NCBI RefSeq assembly: GCF_003702045.1
Contig: NZ_RBTP01000065.1
Coordinates: 1 to 64,000, forward strand
From: Pseudomonas viridiflava
GTDB lineage: Bacteria > Pseudomonadota > Gammaproteobacteria > Pseudomonadales > Pseudomonadaceae
DNA: 64,000 nt
Direction of reading: 5' to 3'
Part shown: positions 1 through 9,152 of the stretch, piece by piece
How the letters are laid out: every line of letters starts with the position of its first letter
Numbering within the stretch: position 1 is the first letter of the stretch
Made by a program: the position numbers and the translations under genes
The notes under the pieces: generated by a model
Told to the model about the DNA's origin: nothing
Databases searched by the model: none
What the model saw: the letters and a program-made list of their open reading frames with translations, nothing else

Positions 1-975
1 AGACAGGGCCAGAGCGCTGTGCTGGAGCGGTTGCGTCACGAGATCCAGTTGGTCGGCAACAGCCCGCTGACCGTGCTGGTCACGGGTGAAACCGGGGTTG
101 GCAAAGAGCTGGTCGCCGAAGCCATTCACCTGCATTCACCCAGGGCGTACAAACCGCTGATCAGTCTCAATTGCGCAGCACTGCCGGAGACACTGGTGGA
201 AAGCGAGCTGTTCGGCCACGTCAGGGGCGCGTTCTCCGGCGCAGTGAATGGCCGCAGCGGCAAGTTCGAACTGGCCGACGGCGGCACACTGTTCCTAGAC
301 GAAGTGGGCGAGCTGCCCCTTGCCGTGCAATCCAAACTGTTGCGAGTGCTGCAAAGCGGCCAATTGCAGCGCGTCGGCTCCGACCAGGAGCATCGGGTGG
401 ACGTGCGCATCATCGCAGCCACCAATCGCAACCTGGCTGAAGAGGTCCGCAGCGGCAGGTTTCGCGCCGATCTGTATCACCGGCTGAGTGTCTACCCGCT
501 GCAGGTGCCTGCCTTGCGCGAGCGCGGCCGCGACGTGTTGTTGCTGGCCGGATATTTTCTGGAGGAAAACCGGCTGCGCATGGGCTTGCGCGGCTTGCGC
601 CTGAACCCAGAGGCGCAGCGGTTGCTGCTGGCGCACCGTTGGCCGGGCAATGTCAGAGAGCTGGAACACCTGATCAGCCGTGCCGTCCTCAAAGCCCTTT
701 CGGTTCACGCGCAACGGCCGCGCATTCTGACCATCGAACCTCAAGCGCTGGGGCTTGACGGGCCTGTCGAAAGAATGGACTCATCGGCGCTCGCACCGGC
801 TGTTTCATCGCCGATTCACGGGCAAGGGCTCAAGGCGGCGGTGGATGCCTATCAACGCGAATTGATTGCCGATTCGCTTCAACGGCATCAGGGAAGATGG
901 ACCGAAGTCGCCCGCGAGTTATCGGTGGATCGCGCCAATTTAAACCGTCTTTCTAAACGCCTGGGGATTCGTTGA
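1..975 (+). CDS. norR: NorR-like sigma54-dependent activator, 5' end cut by window
   Basis: This is the 3' part of a bacterial enhancer-binding protein; the reading frame is open from base 1, so the N-terminal sensor domain lies outside the window. The AAA+ core is complete, with Walker A GETGVGKE (bases 85-108), Walker B-like LFLDEVGE and an arginine-finger region. The C-terminal Fis-type helix-turn-helix ends in ANLNRLSKRLGIR, close to the end of NorR, the nitric-oxide-sensing activator of NO detoxification genes. The sigma54-contact loop reads GAFSGA rather than GAFTGA (bases 226-243). The gene next to it on the right does not look like a NO target, so any partner (for example a flavohaemoglobin) would be to the left. 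Family sure; NorR subtype likely. Confidence 0.85.
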   Translation, partial: RQGQSAVLERLRHEIQLVGNSPLTVLVTGETGVGKELVAEAIHLHSPRAYKPLISLNCAALPETLVESELFGHVRGAFSGAVNGRSGKFELADGGTLFLDEVGELPLAVQSKLLRVLQSGQLQRVGSDQEHRVDVRIIAATNRNLAEEVRSGRFRADLYHRLSVYPLQVPALRERGRDVLLLAGYFLEENRLRMGLRGLRLNPEAQRLLLAHRWPGNVRELEHLISRAVLKALSVHAQRPRILTIEPQALGLDGPVERMDSSALAPAVSSPIHGQGLKAAVDAYQRELIADSLQRHQGRWTEVARELSVDRANLNRLSKRLGIR

Positions 976-1088
976 TATATCCCTGACACTGTTCGTTGGT
1001 CGCCGATATTAAAAAAAGAGTGAATTTTTTCATAATGACTTGGGTCACCTATCACTCAAGCCACCACTGAAAAAGGATCAGGCTTTCA

Positions 1089-1313
1089 ATGGCACTGCCT
1101 AAGCACTATCGCATTGATTACCTATTGAACGGCTCTTTCAAGAGTTTCTACATACGAACGGAACGTATGGATAACGTCGAGGCCTGGCATTACGCAAGTG
1201 TCGACGCAGGTCTTGCACGCATCCCCAAATACCGGCTGGAAAAGGTGCCTCGGGTATCCAAGCCGTACGCCGAACATTTCGGTGTGACGGACGTGGAGTG
1301 GGCTCAGGCCTGA
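1089..1313 (+). CDS. Small conserved hypothetical protein, 74 aa
   Basis: A 74-residue soluble protein with no signal peptide or membrane segment. The start is supported by an AAAAGGA ribosome site about ten bases upstream of the ATG. It is rich in aromatic and basic residues (YRIDYLLNGSFKSFYIRTER). It resembles short Pseudomonas proteins of unknown function (possibly DUF6555), but I cannot assign a role. It stands alone between the NorR-like gene and a convergent MFS transporter. Confidence 0.7.
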   Translation: MALPKHYRIDYLLNGSFKSFYIRTERMDNVEAWHYASVDAGLARIPKYRLEKVPRVSKPYAEHFGVTDVEWAQA

Positions 1314-1344
1314 TCCCACTCGTTGTCCGCTTTAGTCTGGCCGG

Positions 1345-2763
1345 CTAGCGGTGAGCAATATTTTCCAGCGCCAGATTACGGGTGCGCGGCCCGAAGCTGC
1401 TGATGGTAACGATCACGATCAGCATGCTGCTGACGATGAACGCCAGCACGCCGGGCGTCCCGAAATGCTCGAGAAAAATGCCGATCAGCAAGCTGCTGAA
1501 CACCGTCGACAGACGGCTGAACGAATAGCAGAACCCGACTGCGCGCGCGCGAATATTGGTCGGGAACAGCTCCCCTTGGTATGAATGGTAAGCAAAGCTT
1601 AACCAGGCATTACAGAACGTGATCATGACGCCGCAGACGATCAGGCCGATGGCGCTGGTCTGAAAGGCGAACAGCGTGCCAAAGATCATCGACCCCATGG
1701 CTGAACCTACGATCTGCCATTTGTTTTCGAACCGATTGGCAAACTTGACGAACAACAGCGGACCCAGCGGATACGCCAGCGTGATTACGAAGGCGTAGCT
1801 CAGGCTGTGGGTCACGCTCACGCCTTGGCCCGACAACAGCGCGGGCAGCCAGTTGCCGAAGCCAAAAAAGCCGATGGCCTGAAAGATGTGGAACGCAATC
1901 AGCATCAAGGCGCGGCGGCGATAAGGTGGTTGCCACATGTCGGCGAAGCGGCCTTCGCCCTCGACCTTCACGTTCTGTGGCTCGGGCTCATCCAGCGGCT
2001 TCTGGTGGTCCTTCAGGCAGCGTGCTTCGATGTTTTCCACAATACGCTCGGCTTCTTCGAACCGTTGCTGCTGTGCCAGCCAGCGTGGCGACTCGGGCAA
2101 TGCCGAACGCAGCCACCAGACGAACACTGCGAACACCGCACTGCTGATCACCACCCAGCGCCAGCCCGAGTAGCCAAACGGTGCCTGCGGTACCAACCAC
2201 CACGACATCAGCGCCACACTGGGCACCGCCAGAAACTGAATCGCGAAGGCAAACGCGAAGGCTGAGGTGCGCATGCGCTTGGGGACCAGCTCCGACAGAT
2301 AGGTGTCAATCGTCACCAGTTCCACGCCCAGGCCGATACCGACCAGAAACCGCATGCCGATGACGCCCATTGCCGAGATTTGCAGCCCCATCAACACGGT
2401 GAACAGGGTGTACCAGATCAGTGCGCAGGTGAAGATGGCGCGCCGTCCGAAGCGATCAGCCAGCGGGCTGACGAGACTGGCACCGAAGAACAGACCGAGG
2501 AACGTTGCCGAGGCAAACGCAGCCTGATCGGAAAAGCCGAAAAGCCCTTGGGCGCCCGTCGCGAAAATGCCGTCCTTGAGCAGCCCTGGGCTGATGTAGG
2601 CAGTCTGGAACAAATCATAGAGTTCAAAGAAGCCCCCCATCGACAGCAGCGCGACCAGTTTCCAGATCGTCGCGACGGCGGGCAGCCGATCCATCCGCGC
2701 CGAGATAAGCGCGGCGCGATGCGGATCGACGTTGGGATCAGTGGTTGAAGTAGAGGAGGCCAT
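1345..2763 (-). CDS. MFS transporter (metabolite:H+ symporter type)
   Basis: An inner-membrane permease of about 472 residues with twelve predicted helices. It has the family loop ADRFGRR between helices 2 and 3 and LPESPRWLA after helix 6, which places it with sugar/organic-acid symporters. The N-terminus GGFFELYDLFQTAYISPGLL resembles MFS members annotated as metabolite:H+ symporters. I prefer the ATG at 2763 (MASSTSTT) because the further 19 codons up to 2820 are basic and unlike family N-termini; neither start has a good ribosome site. Substrate unknown. It is a single gene, divergent from mntH. Confidence 0.85.
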   Translation of the reverse strand: MASSTSTTDPNVDPHRAALISARMDRLPAVATIWKLVALLSMGGFFELYDLFQTAYISPGLLKDGIFATGAQGLFGFSDQAAFASATFLGLFFGASLVSPLADRFGRRAIFTCALIWYTLFTVLMGLQISAMGVIGMRFLVGIGLGVELVTIDTYLSELVPKRMRTSAFAFAFAIQFLAVPSVALMSWWLVPQAPFGYSGWRWVVISSAVFAVFVWWLRSALPESPRWLAQQQRFEEAERIVENIEARCLKDHQKPLDEPEPQNVKVEGEGRFADMWQPPYRRRALMLIAFHIFQAIGFFGFGNWLPALLSGQGVSVTHSLSYAFVITLAYPLGPLLFVKFANRFENKWQIVGSAMGSMIFGTLFAFQTSAIGLIVCGVMITFCNAWLSFAYHSYQGELFPTNIRARAVGFCYSFSRLSTVFSSLLIGIFLEHFGTPGVLAFIVSSMLIVIVTISSFGPRTRNLALENIAHR

Positions 2764-3068
2764 TGGCAGACTGTCCGACAGTATGGGAGAACGCCATCGT
2801 ACGCGTTTTACATTCTGCAATACTTGCTAAATAAGGCTATTTAAGACGGTTAATGAGTGATTTATTGCTCATAAAAAAGATTAATTGGTTAAATATGAAG
2901 ACTGCATGACGATTTTTTTAAACAGGCCACTCAACGCTTTTAACCTTCAAATGCATGATCAGTAGCATATGAAAGGCTGTTTTCGACCTCTGATGTATCA
3001 AGATATGTCGCCAAACCCCAGGCCAAACCTTAGGATAGCCTCCTTCGTTTTCCAGCTTTCGGGTTCCC
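2764..3068. other. Intergenic region between divergent MFS gene and mntH
   Basis: About 300 bases separate the MFS gene from mntH. The middle is AT-rich (roughly 2820-2920), as expected for divergent promoters. I see no RNA gene and no convincing MntR or Fur operator by eye. A short plus-strand reading frame is absent and the minus-strand frame at 2918-3181 runs antisense into mntH, so I do not call it. Confidence 0.4.
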
Positions 3069-4388
3069 GTGACATACAAATTGCCCACCACTGCGACTGC
3101 GCCTTTCTGCCCCTCCGCTACCAGTGACAGCGTTGCCATCCCGGCCAATGCGCCGCTGCTGCGCAAACTGATGCTGTTCATCGGACCCGGTTTATTGGTG
3201 TCGATCGGCTACATGGATCCCGGCAACTGGGCGACCGCCATCGAAGCGGGGTCGCGCTTCGGCTATTCACTGCTGTTCGTGGTGGTGTTGGCCAGCCTGT
3301 CGGGCATGGTGTTGCAGAACCTGTGTTCGCGGCTGGGTATCGCCACTGGCCGCGATCTGGCTCAGTTGTCGGCCGCCCGCTACAGCCGCAATGTTGCGAA
3401 AGGGCAGTGGCTGTTGGCCGAGCTGTCGATCATCGCCACCGACCTGGCCGAAGTCCTGGGCGCGGCGCTGGCGTTTCATCTGCTGTTGGGCGTGTCGATC
3501 ACCACCGGCGTCGCCCTTACAGCCTTTGACACCCTGATCGTGCTGGCTTTGCAGGGGGCCAATTTTCGGCGTCTCGAAGCCATCGTGCTGGGGCTGATCG
3601 CAACCATCGCCGCGTGCTTTGCCGTCGAACTGATTCTGATCAAACCGTTCTGGCCGGATGTTGCCGCTGGCCTCAAACCGAGCTGGGATGTGCTGAGCAG
3701 CCAGGAGCCTCTGTACATCGCCATCGGTATTCTGGGCGCCACGGTGATGCCGCATAACCTGTACCTGCACTCTTCGATTGTGCAGACGCGGGTCAATGGT
3801 TCAGATCAGGCGAGCAAGGCGACCGCCATTCGTTTCGCACGGCTGGACACCATCGGCTCGTTGAGCCTTGCCCTGCTGATCAACGCGTCGATCCTGATAC
3901 TCGCCGCTGCGGCGTTTCACAAGACCGGTCATACGGAGGTCGTGGAGATTCAGGACGCGTACCACCTGCTCGATCCGCTGGTGGGCGGTGCCATCGCCAG
4001 TGTGCTGTTCGGCATTGCCTTGCTGGCTGCCGGGCAGAGTTCGACCTTCACCGGCACCATCGCCGGGCAAGTGGTGCTCGAGGGCTTTTTGCAAGCGAAG
4101 ATTCCGTGCTGGCAACGACGCCTGATCACCCGGGCGCTGGCATTGATTCCGGCGCTCATTGGCGTGGTCTGGCTGGGCGACAGTTCAGTCGGTCAGATGC
4201 TGGTGCTCAGTCAGGTGGTCTTGAGCCTGCAATTGCCATTCGCGCTGTGGCCACTGATTCGCTTCACAAGTGACAAAGGTTTAATGGGGCCATTCGTCAA
4301 CAGCCGACGGGTGCAAATCGCGGCCTGGAGTCTGTTTGGCCTGATCTCCGCTGCCAACGTCACGCTATTGTGGTTCTGGATCCGCTGA
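3069..4388 (+). CDS. mntH: Nramp-family Mn2+/Fe2+ transporter MntH
   Basis: Proton-coupled divalent metal importer of the inner membrane, 439 residues with about eleven helices. The two Nramp signatures are present: DPGN at residues 50-53 in helix 1 and MPHN at 227-230 in helix 6, which together form the metal site. The GTG at 3069 leaves about 35 residues before the first helix, the usual length; no clear ribosome site precedes it. It is followed after 63 bases by a second MFS transporter in the same direction, possibly co-transcribed. Confidence 0.93.
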   Translation: MTYKLPTTATAPFCPSATSDSVAIPANAPLLRKLMLFIGPGLLVSIGYMDPGNWATAIEAGSRFGYSLLFVVVLASLSGMVLQNLCSRLGIATGRDLAQLSAARYSRNVAKGQWLLAELSIIATDLAEVLGAALAFHLLLGVSITTGVALTAFDTLIVLALQGANFRRLEAIVLGLIATIAACFAVELILIKPFWPDVAAGLKPSWDVLSSQEPLYIAIGILGATVMPHNLYLHSSIVQTRVNGSDQASKATAIRFARLDTIGSLSLALLINASILILAAAAFHKTGHTEVVEIQDAYHLLDPLVGGAIASVLFGIALLAAGQSSTFTGTIAGQVVLEGFLQAKIPCWQRRLITRALALIPALIGVVWLGDSSVGQMLVLSQVVLSLQLPFALWPLIRFTSDKGLMGPFVNSRRVQIAAWSLFGLISAANVTLLWFWIR

Positions 4389-4451
4389 ACTTAGGAAGAC
4401 ACTGACGGCTCTCAATCCTGACATTCCGGTCTGCCGTAAAGGATTCCCGAC

Positions 4452-5909
4452 ATGACAACGAACCAGACGCTGGAAAAGGGCAAGGTATTCGAAACCGACT
4501 TGCCCGCTCGACTGGATCGGTTGCCGTGGGGGCGGTTTCACACCTTTTTGGTGATAGCGCTGGGGATCACCTGGCTGCTCGATGGCCTTGAAGTGACGTT
4601 GGCAGGTTCAGTGGCCGGTGCCCTGAAAGCCAGCCCGGCCCTGAATTTGAGCAACAGCCAGATTGGTCTTGCCGGTGCGGTGTACATCGCCGGTGCGGTG
4701 TTGGGCGCATTGTTCTTTGGCTGGCTCACGGATCGCCTCGGACGGCGAAAACTGTTCTTCATTACCCTGGCGCTGTACATCAGTGCGACGTTTGCCACGG
4801 CGTTCTCGTTCAACGTCTGGAGTTTCATGCTGTTCCGGTTTCTGACCGGCATGGGCATCGGCGGCGAATACACGGCCATCAATTCGACCATTCAGGAGTT
4901 CACGCCGGCGCGGTATCGTGGCTGGGTGGACCTGACCATCAACGGCACCTTCTGGCTGGGTGCCGCCCTGGGGGCTGTTGGCTCCATCGTCTTGCTGGAT
5001 CCCCAATGGGTGGGCGCTGAACTGGGCTGGCGTCTGTGTTTTGGCATCGGTGCGGTGTTGGGCCTGTTTATTTTGCTGATGCGCCTGTGGCTGCCGGAAA
5101 GCCCGCGCTGGTTGATGATCCACGGGCGTTCGGAAGAGGCCCGCAAGATCGTCGAGCAGATCGAAACCGACATGCAACGCCAAGGGCACGTGTTGCCTCC
5201 CGTCGAAGGCAAACCCTTACGATTGCACGCACGCGACCACACCCCCTTGGGCGAGATCTTTCACACGTTGTTCGTGTCTTTCCGCCAACGCTCGCTGGTG
5301 GGGCTCACGCTGCTAACCGCCCAGGCGTTTTTCTATAACGCGATCTTTTTCACTTACGCGCTGGTGCTGACCGATTTCTACGACGTACCTTCCGAGCGCG
5401 TGGGCTGGTATGTGCTGCCTTTGGCACTGGGTAATTTCTGTGGGCCGTTGTTGCTTGGCCGGTTGTTCGACGTCGTGGGTCGACGCGTCATGATCAGCCT
5501 GACGTACGGCGTGTCCGGGGTTCTGTTGGCGATCAGTGGCTACCTGTTCCAGCAAGGCCTGCTAGGCGTCACCCAGCAGGCGATTGCCTGGATGGTGATT
5601 TTCTTCTTCGCCTCGGCCGCTGCCAGTTCCGCCTACCTGACCGTAGCCGAAACCTTTCCGCTGGAGATCCGCGCACTGGCCATTGCCGTGTTTTATGCAT
5701 TCGGTACGGGGTTGGGCGGGATTATCGGCCCGACGCTGTTTGGCGAGCTGATCGAAACACATGACCGCAGCAACGTGCTGATCGGTTACCTGATCGGGGC
5801 GGGGTTGATGCTGCTGGCGGCGTTCGTACAGTCGATCTGGGGCGCGGCGGCAGAACGCAAATCGCTGGAGGAGGTGGCACGGCCGTTGTCGCAGGCGCAG
5901 GATGCCTAG
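4452..5909 (+). CDS. MFS transporter (sugar/organic acid porter-like)
   Basis: A 485-residue permease with twelve helices. Diagnostic loops are GWLTDRLGRRK after helix 2, GMGIGGEYTAINS in helix 4 and LPESPRWLM after helix 6. The start ATG follows GTAAAGGATTCCCGAC. Its substrate cannot be read from sequence. It lies 63 bases downstream of mntH, which could mean shared transcription, although the functions need not be linked. Its last bases overlap the end of a convergent small gene. Confidence 0.85.
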   Translation: MTTNQTLEKGKVFETDLPARLDRLPWGRFHTFLVIALGITWLLDGLEVTLAGSVAGALKASPALNLSNSQIGLAGAVYIAGAVLGALFFGWLTDRLGRRKLFFITLALYISATFATAFSFNVWSFMLFRFLTGMGIGGEYTAINSTIQEFTPARYRGWVDLTINGTFWLGAALGAVGSIVLLDPQWVGAELGWRLCFGIGAVLGLFILLMRLWLPESPRWLMIHGRSEEARKIVEQIETDMQRQGHVLPPVEGKPLRLHARDHTPLGEIFHTLFVSFRQRSLVGLTLLTAQAFFYNAIFFTYALVLTDFYDVPSERVGWYVLPLALGNFCGPLLLGRLFDVVGRRVMISLTYGVSGVLLAISGYLFQQGLLGVTQQAIAWMVIFFFASAAASSAYLTVAETFPLEIRALAIAVFYAFGTGLGGIIGPTLFGELIETHDRSNVLIGYLIGAGLMLLAAFVQSIWGAAAERKSLEEVARPLSQAQDA

Positions 5910-6106
5910 CTGCTGAAAACGCCGCGCAGGCCTACCACTGACGCTGTCAGGCCTTGAATCTGCTCGCTGACCGCAAGGGCCTCGCACGACCGGGCGTTGT
6001 TTTGCAGGTACGCCAGATGCCCGGACATGTTGCGCGATACGCGCTCGAGGTCGTCAGCCGTACGCTGAACATAAGCCTGAATGTCTTTTAGATGCTCGAT
6101 GTGCAC
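5906..6106 (-). CDS. Small hypothetical protein, about 66 aa
   Basis: A short helical protein (VHIEHLKDIQAYVQRTADD...) of unknown function. I place the start at a GTG at 6106, which has AGGACA seven bases upstream; an in-frame ATG at 6139 would add eleven residues but has no ribosome site. The predicted protein is amphipathic and probably coiled, without signal peptide. Its stop overlaps the stop of the MFS gene on the other strand by four bases. It faces away from the next minus-strand small gene. Confidence 0.5.
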   Translation of the reverse strand: MHIEHLKDIQAYVQRTADDLERVSRNMSGHLAYLQNNARSCEALAVSEQIQGLTASVVGLRGVFSS

Positions 6107-6228
6107 GAATGCTGTCCTGTTGGGCGCATCCGAGCGCACTGCTTAAAGAGGGTTCATAAACCCGCTGATTGTGTATCGGCGTTGATCGCGATTTGCTTGA
6201 GGCCTGCCCGAAAATAAAAGGGCACCTC

Positions 6229-6444
6229 TTACTCGTCGTCCTCATCGTCCTGTTCCGCGTCGTGCTCACTGTACGAATCCAGCAGCTCTGCCAGCGCCAG
6301 GGTGCGTTTCAGCCCGCTCATACTGGACATGATTTCGGCCACTGCCTGAGTGGCAGCAGCCCTGGCGGCTTCGCGTTCTGCAGCAGTGTTATTGGGCGTG
6401 GCATCCTGCGCCGCTTCAATAATCGACTGTTCAAAGGTATCCAT
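6229..6444 (-). CDS. Small acidic hypothetical protein, 71 aa
   Basis: A 71-residue protein with an alanine-rich helical middle and a strongly acidic tail (HDAEQDDEDDE). No known domain is recognised. Codon use is typical of the region and the frame is closed by a clean stop. It may be transcribed with the small gene at 5906-6106, since both lie on the minus strand with about 120 bases between them. Confidence 0.5.
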   Translation of the reverse strand: MDTFEQSIIEAAQDATPNNTAAEREAARAAATQAVAEIMSSMSGLKRTLALAELLDSYSEHDAEQDDEDDE

Positions 6445-6507
6445 GTTGCTCGCTCTCGATAATCAGCCGTCTGTGATACAGACAATGACCCCGGGTTTCA
6501 AGACCCA

Positions 6508-7002
6508 TCAGTCCCCTTCATAAGGGAAGTCTTGCAACGTCTGCGTCAAGGCGACTTCCTGCGGCCCTTGCAGGTCGTCCAGCGCCCAGCAGCCGTTGGG
6601 GTTTTTGACCAGCCGCAAGCGTGAGGTCTGAGTCGCAGGCGCTTGTTGCGGAGCGTCCCTGTAACCCAGCAGGTAAGTCATCTCGACCACCGCCTGCTTG
6701 TCTTCGCTGGACACCTGCTTCCAGTCGATGGGCTTCTGCACGTCGCCGTCCTGCGCGTCGGTCCAGGGGTTGGCAGTGATGGCGCATTGATCTGAGCCCG
6801 GACCCTGGCATGTCCAGTCTCTTTTAAGCAGGCTCAGCATCGGTTTCGACAGGTAGTCCGCCGAGCCTTTGCCGTTGATGTAGAAGTCCTGATGTTTTTC
6901 ATAAATCCATTTCGCCGTGTCGGCCGGTGTCGCGGCAGGGCAGGCGGCCTGAGCGGTGGAAGAGAGCAGGCAGGCAATAGCGATCGCAAGAGGTCGGGAC
7001 AT
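6508..7002 (-). CDS. Exported protein of unknown function
   Basis: About 164 residues starting at the ATG at 7002, where a signal peptide follows at once (MSRPLAIAIACLLSSTAQA, cleavage before ACP). The mature part has conserved-looking cysteine pairs and the pattern FYINGKGSADYLSKPMLSLL, reminiscent of DUF3828-type periplasmic proteins. The longer frame to 7143 is rejected because it would bury the signal peptide. Convergent neighbours are absent; the LysE-type gene starts on the other strand about 200 bases away. Confidence 0.65.
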   Translation of the reverse strand: MSRPLAIAIACLLSSTAQAACPAATPADTAKWIYEKHQDFYINGKGSADYLSKPMLSLLKRDWTCQGPGSDQCAITANPWTDAQDGDVQKPIDWKQVSSEDKQAVVEMTYLLGYRDAPQQAPATQTSRLRLVKNPNGCWALDDLQGPQEVALTQTLQDFPYEGD

Positions 7003-7207
7003 GTAGCAGGCTCGCAGTCTGATAGGGATGATTGCATCTTGATGACACCGCATTTGTAGTCCAACCCGTCTAAAAAGCAATTGTTTTAAGCCCTTGCCGA
7101 CGGCTTCATCGCCGCTGGCGCATGAAAGGGTAATTTCCTTCAATACACCTGTGTGCCTGCCTACTTACCTTGAGCCGGTCTTTTTCGATCGTTTCAAGGA
7201 GTGTTTC

Positions 7208-7792
7208 ATGAGTCTTTTCATGTCAATGGCAGCCTTTGCACTGGCGTCTTCCATCACGCCGGGACCTGTGAACATCGTGGCGTTGAGCACCAGCGCGCGT
7301 TTTGGCTTCAGGCCGGGCATGCGCCATGTGTTGGGGGCAACACTGGGCTTCACACTGTTGCTGGTGCTGATCGGTTTCGGCCTGCATGAAACCCTGCGCC
7401 AATGGCCGTTCATGACCCGGGTGATTCAGTGGGCGGGCGTGGCATTTCTGTTGTATATGGCGCTGCGGCTGGCGCTGGACGACGGGCAGTTGAGTGTTGC
7501 CCAGCAGGCACGACCTTCGTCGATGCTCAATGGCGCGATCATGCAGTGGCTCAACCCCAAGGCCTGGCTGGCCTCGATAGCCGGTATGGGCGTGTTCGTT
7601 GCCAACGGCGAGGCGCTGCTGATCGGCCAGTTCGCAGCCATCTATTTCGTCGTCTGCTATGCCTCGTTAGGCTGTTGGGCGTATGCAGGCAGCTTTTTGA
7701 GCCATCACCTGCGCAGCGCCAGCGGCATTCGGATGTTCAACCGACTGATGGCTTTGATGCTGGCGGGGTGCGCGCTGTATCTGATTGTATGA
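7208..7792 (+). CDS. LysE/RhtB-family exporter
   Basis: A 194-residue inner-membrane protein with about six helices, of the LysE/RhtB family that exports amino acids or related metabolites. The N-terminus carries the family signature ASSITPGPVNIVALSTSARFG. The start at 7208 is chosen because CAAGGAG lies seven bases upstream and the family begins at this point; the frame could extend to 7094. It ends ten bases before the stop of a convergent AraC regulator, which may control it. Confidence 0.85.
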   Translation: MSLFMSMAAFALASSITPGPVNIVALSTSARFGFRPGMRHVLGATLGFTLLLVLIGFGLHETLRQWPFMTRVIQWAGVAFLLYMALRLALDDGQLSVAQQARPSSMLNGAIMQWLNPKAWLASIAGMGVFVANGEALLIGQFAAIYFVVCYASLGCWAYAGSFLSHHLRSASGIRMFNRLMALMLAGCALYLIV

Positions 7793-7802
7793 AACCGTGG
7801 TT

Positions 7803-8627
7803 TCAGAATCGGTATTGCCCCGGCGTTGCCGCGACGTGCTTCTTGAACTCGCGCTGGAAATGCGCCTGATCGGCAAAGCCGGTGTCCTGCGCGACATCGG
7901 CGATCTGTCGCCCCTCGCGCAGTTGCACGCGGGCCTGTTGAATACGACGGTTGAGCAGGTAGGCGTGAGGCGTCATGTGGTAGCGCTGCTCGAAAGAGCG
8001 GATCAGGTAGGACGCCGACAGATTCGCCGCTTCGCAGATGTCGGACAGTTTGATCGCCTGGGTGAAGTGCTCGTTGATGTACTCGGCTGCGCGATTCACG
8101 CGGGGCGACGGTTTATCAGGGACTGTGGACTGACCACCCAGCGTTGAGTGCATGAGTGCGAAAAACGACACCGCTGCACAGTGTTTCTGCAAGGTGTCGG
8201 TTTGCGTATCCACCAACGTGCGATACAGCGCCGTCAGTGCCTCGAACAAAGCGGGATCGCGGCTGTGGGTCGGCGTCAGGCGTTGGAAAGCAGCGCCTGC
8301 GGCTTCGCCCTGGATTGCGCCCAGCCACGCGCTGTCCACATACAGCATCCGATACGACCAAGGCTGATCCTGAATCGGGTTGCAGGCATGTACATCGCCC
8401 GGATTCATCAGCACCACGGTGCCTGCCATCACGGGTTGAGCTGTCTTTTCGTGCAGGTAGGTGCTTTGCCCGCCGGTGATGGCACCGATGGAAAAGACCT
8501 CGTGGGAGTGACGTGCGTAACACACCTGGCGGCCATCCTGCACCGAACGCGCTTCGATGAACGGCAAACGGTCATCTCGCCAGAAAAACGGCATGGCGTT
8601 GTATGGAGCGTCAGGAGGGGTGGTCAT
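7803..8627 (-). CDS. AraC-family transcriptional regulator
   Basis: A 274-residue regulator with an N-terminal cupin-like sensor domain (CYARHSHEVFSIGAITGG, then MNPGDVHACNP) and a C-terminal double helix-turn-helix in the last 100 residues (IKLSDICEAANLSASYLIRS, then VAQDTGFADQAHFQREFKKH). This layout is common among regulators of amino-acid exporters. Its convergent neighbour is a LysE-type exporter, so that gene is the likeliest target (inference). Confidence 0.88.
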   Translation of the reverse strand: MTTPPDAPYNAMPFFWRDDRLPFIEARSVQDGRQVCYARHSHEVFSIGAITGGQSTYLHEKTAQPVMAGTVVLMNPGDVHACNPIQDQPWSYRMLYVDSAWLGAIQGEAAGAAFQRLTPTHSRDPALFEALTALYRTLVDTQTDTLQKHCAAVSFFALMHSTLGGQSTVPDKPSPRVNRAAEYINEHFTQAIKLSDICEAANLSASYLIRSFEQRYHMTPHAYLLNRRIQQARVQLREGRQIADVAQDTGFADQAHFQREFKKHVAATPGQYRF

Positions 8628-8710
8628 GGCGGTGTCCCTTCGGCCGGTGCAGTTGTCAGCGTCAGAAGGGTAGCGTATTGCGCTCGAAGATGGCCAACGA
8701 GCCCGATGAA

Positions 8711-8738
8711 GCGGGAGCGAGCGGTGCAGCGCTCCCGC
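8711..8738. terminator. Inverted repeat downstream of rcnB-like gene
   Basis: GCGGGAGCG and CGCTCCCGC form a nine-base-pair stem around an eleven-base loop. It lies just after the stop of the minus-strand RcnB-like gene. There is no T-run on either side, so it is either a weak terminator or a REP-like hairpin. Confidence 0.4.
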
Positions 8739-8746
8739 ACATGCGG

Positions 8747-9055
8747 TTATTTCTTGATCGGTACGATGTCTACGATCTGTCCATTGACCTTCTGGAATCG
8801 CACGTACTTGTCATTGATCTGCACCCACTCACTTTCCTTGGCAGGCTCTTCCAGACCCTTGGCTTTCCAGTCTTTAATGCTGGAGTCGCTGCGGCGATAT
8901 TTCTCAGGCACGCGTGAGCCCATTTCCAGCTCATGGGTGTTGTCCTTGGATTCCGCGACCTTGGGCTCCGGCGCCTCTGCTGCGTGAACGGGCAAGGTGG
9001 CGACCGAGAAGCAGCCGAGCAAGGTCATGCAGGCGATCAACGATTTGCTTTTCAT
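8747..9055 (-). CDS. RcnB-like periplasmic protein
   Basis: A 102-residue exported protein with a signal peptide ending VHAAEA. The mature C-terminal half matches the RcnB fold: VPEKYRRSDSSIKDWKAKGL followed by WVQINDKYVRF and a short hydrophobic end. In E. coli RcnB is a periplasmic protein needed for nickel/cobalt homeostasis; other family members have unknown roles. There is no rcnA efflux gene next to it, so a metal role is not supported by context. Confidence 0.75.
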   Translation of the reverse strand: MKSKSLIACMTLLGCFSVATLPVHAAEAPEPKVAESKDNTHELEMGSRVPEKYRRSDSSIKDWKAKGLEEPAKESEWVQINDKYVRFQKVNGQIVDIVPIKK

Positions 9056-9152
9056 GTAAAGACTCCCAGTCTTTGTCGTAATGCGATGGCTTTATGCCTC
9101 GTAAAGACTGGGACCTTCACCGGTGAAAATCATTCGATCAGGTTTTCCCGCG

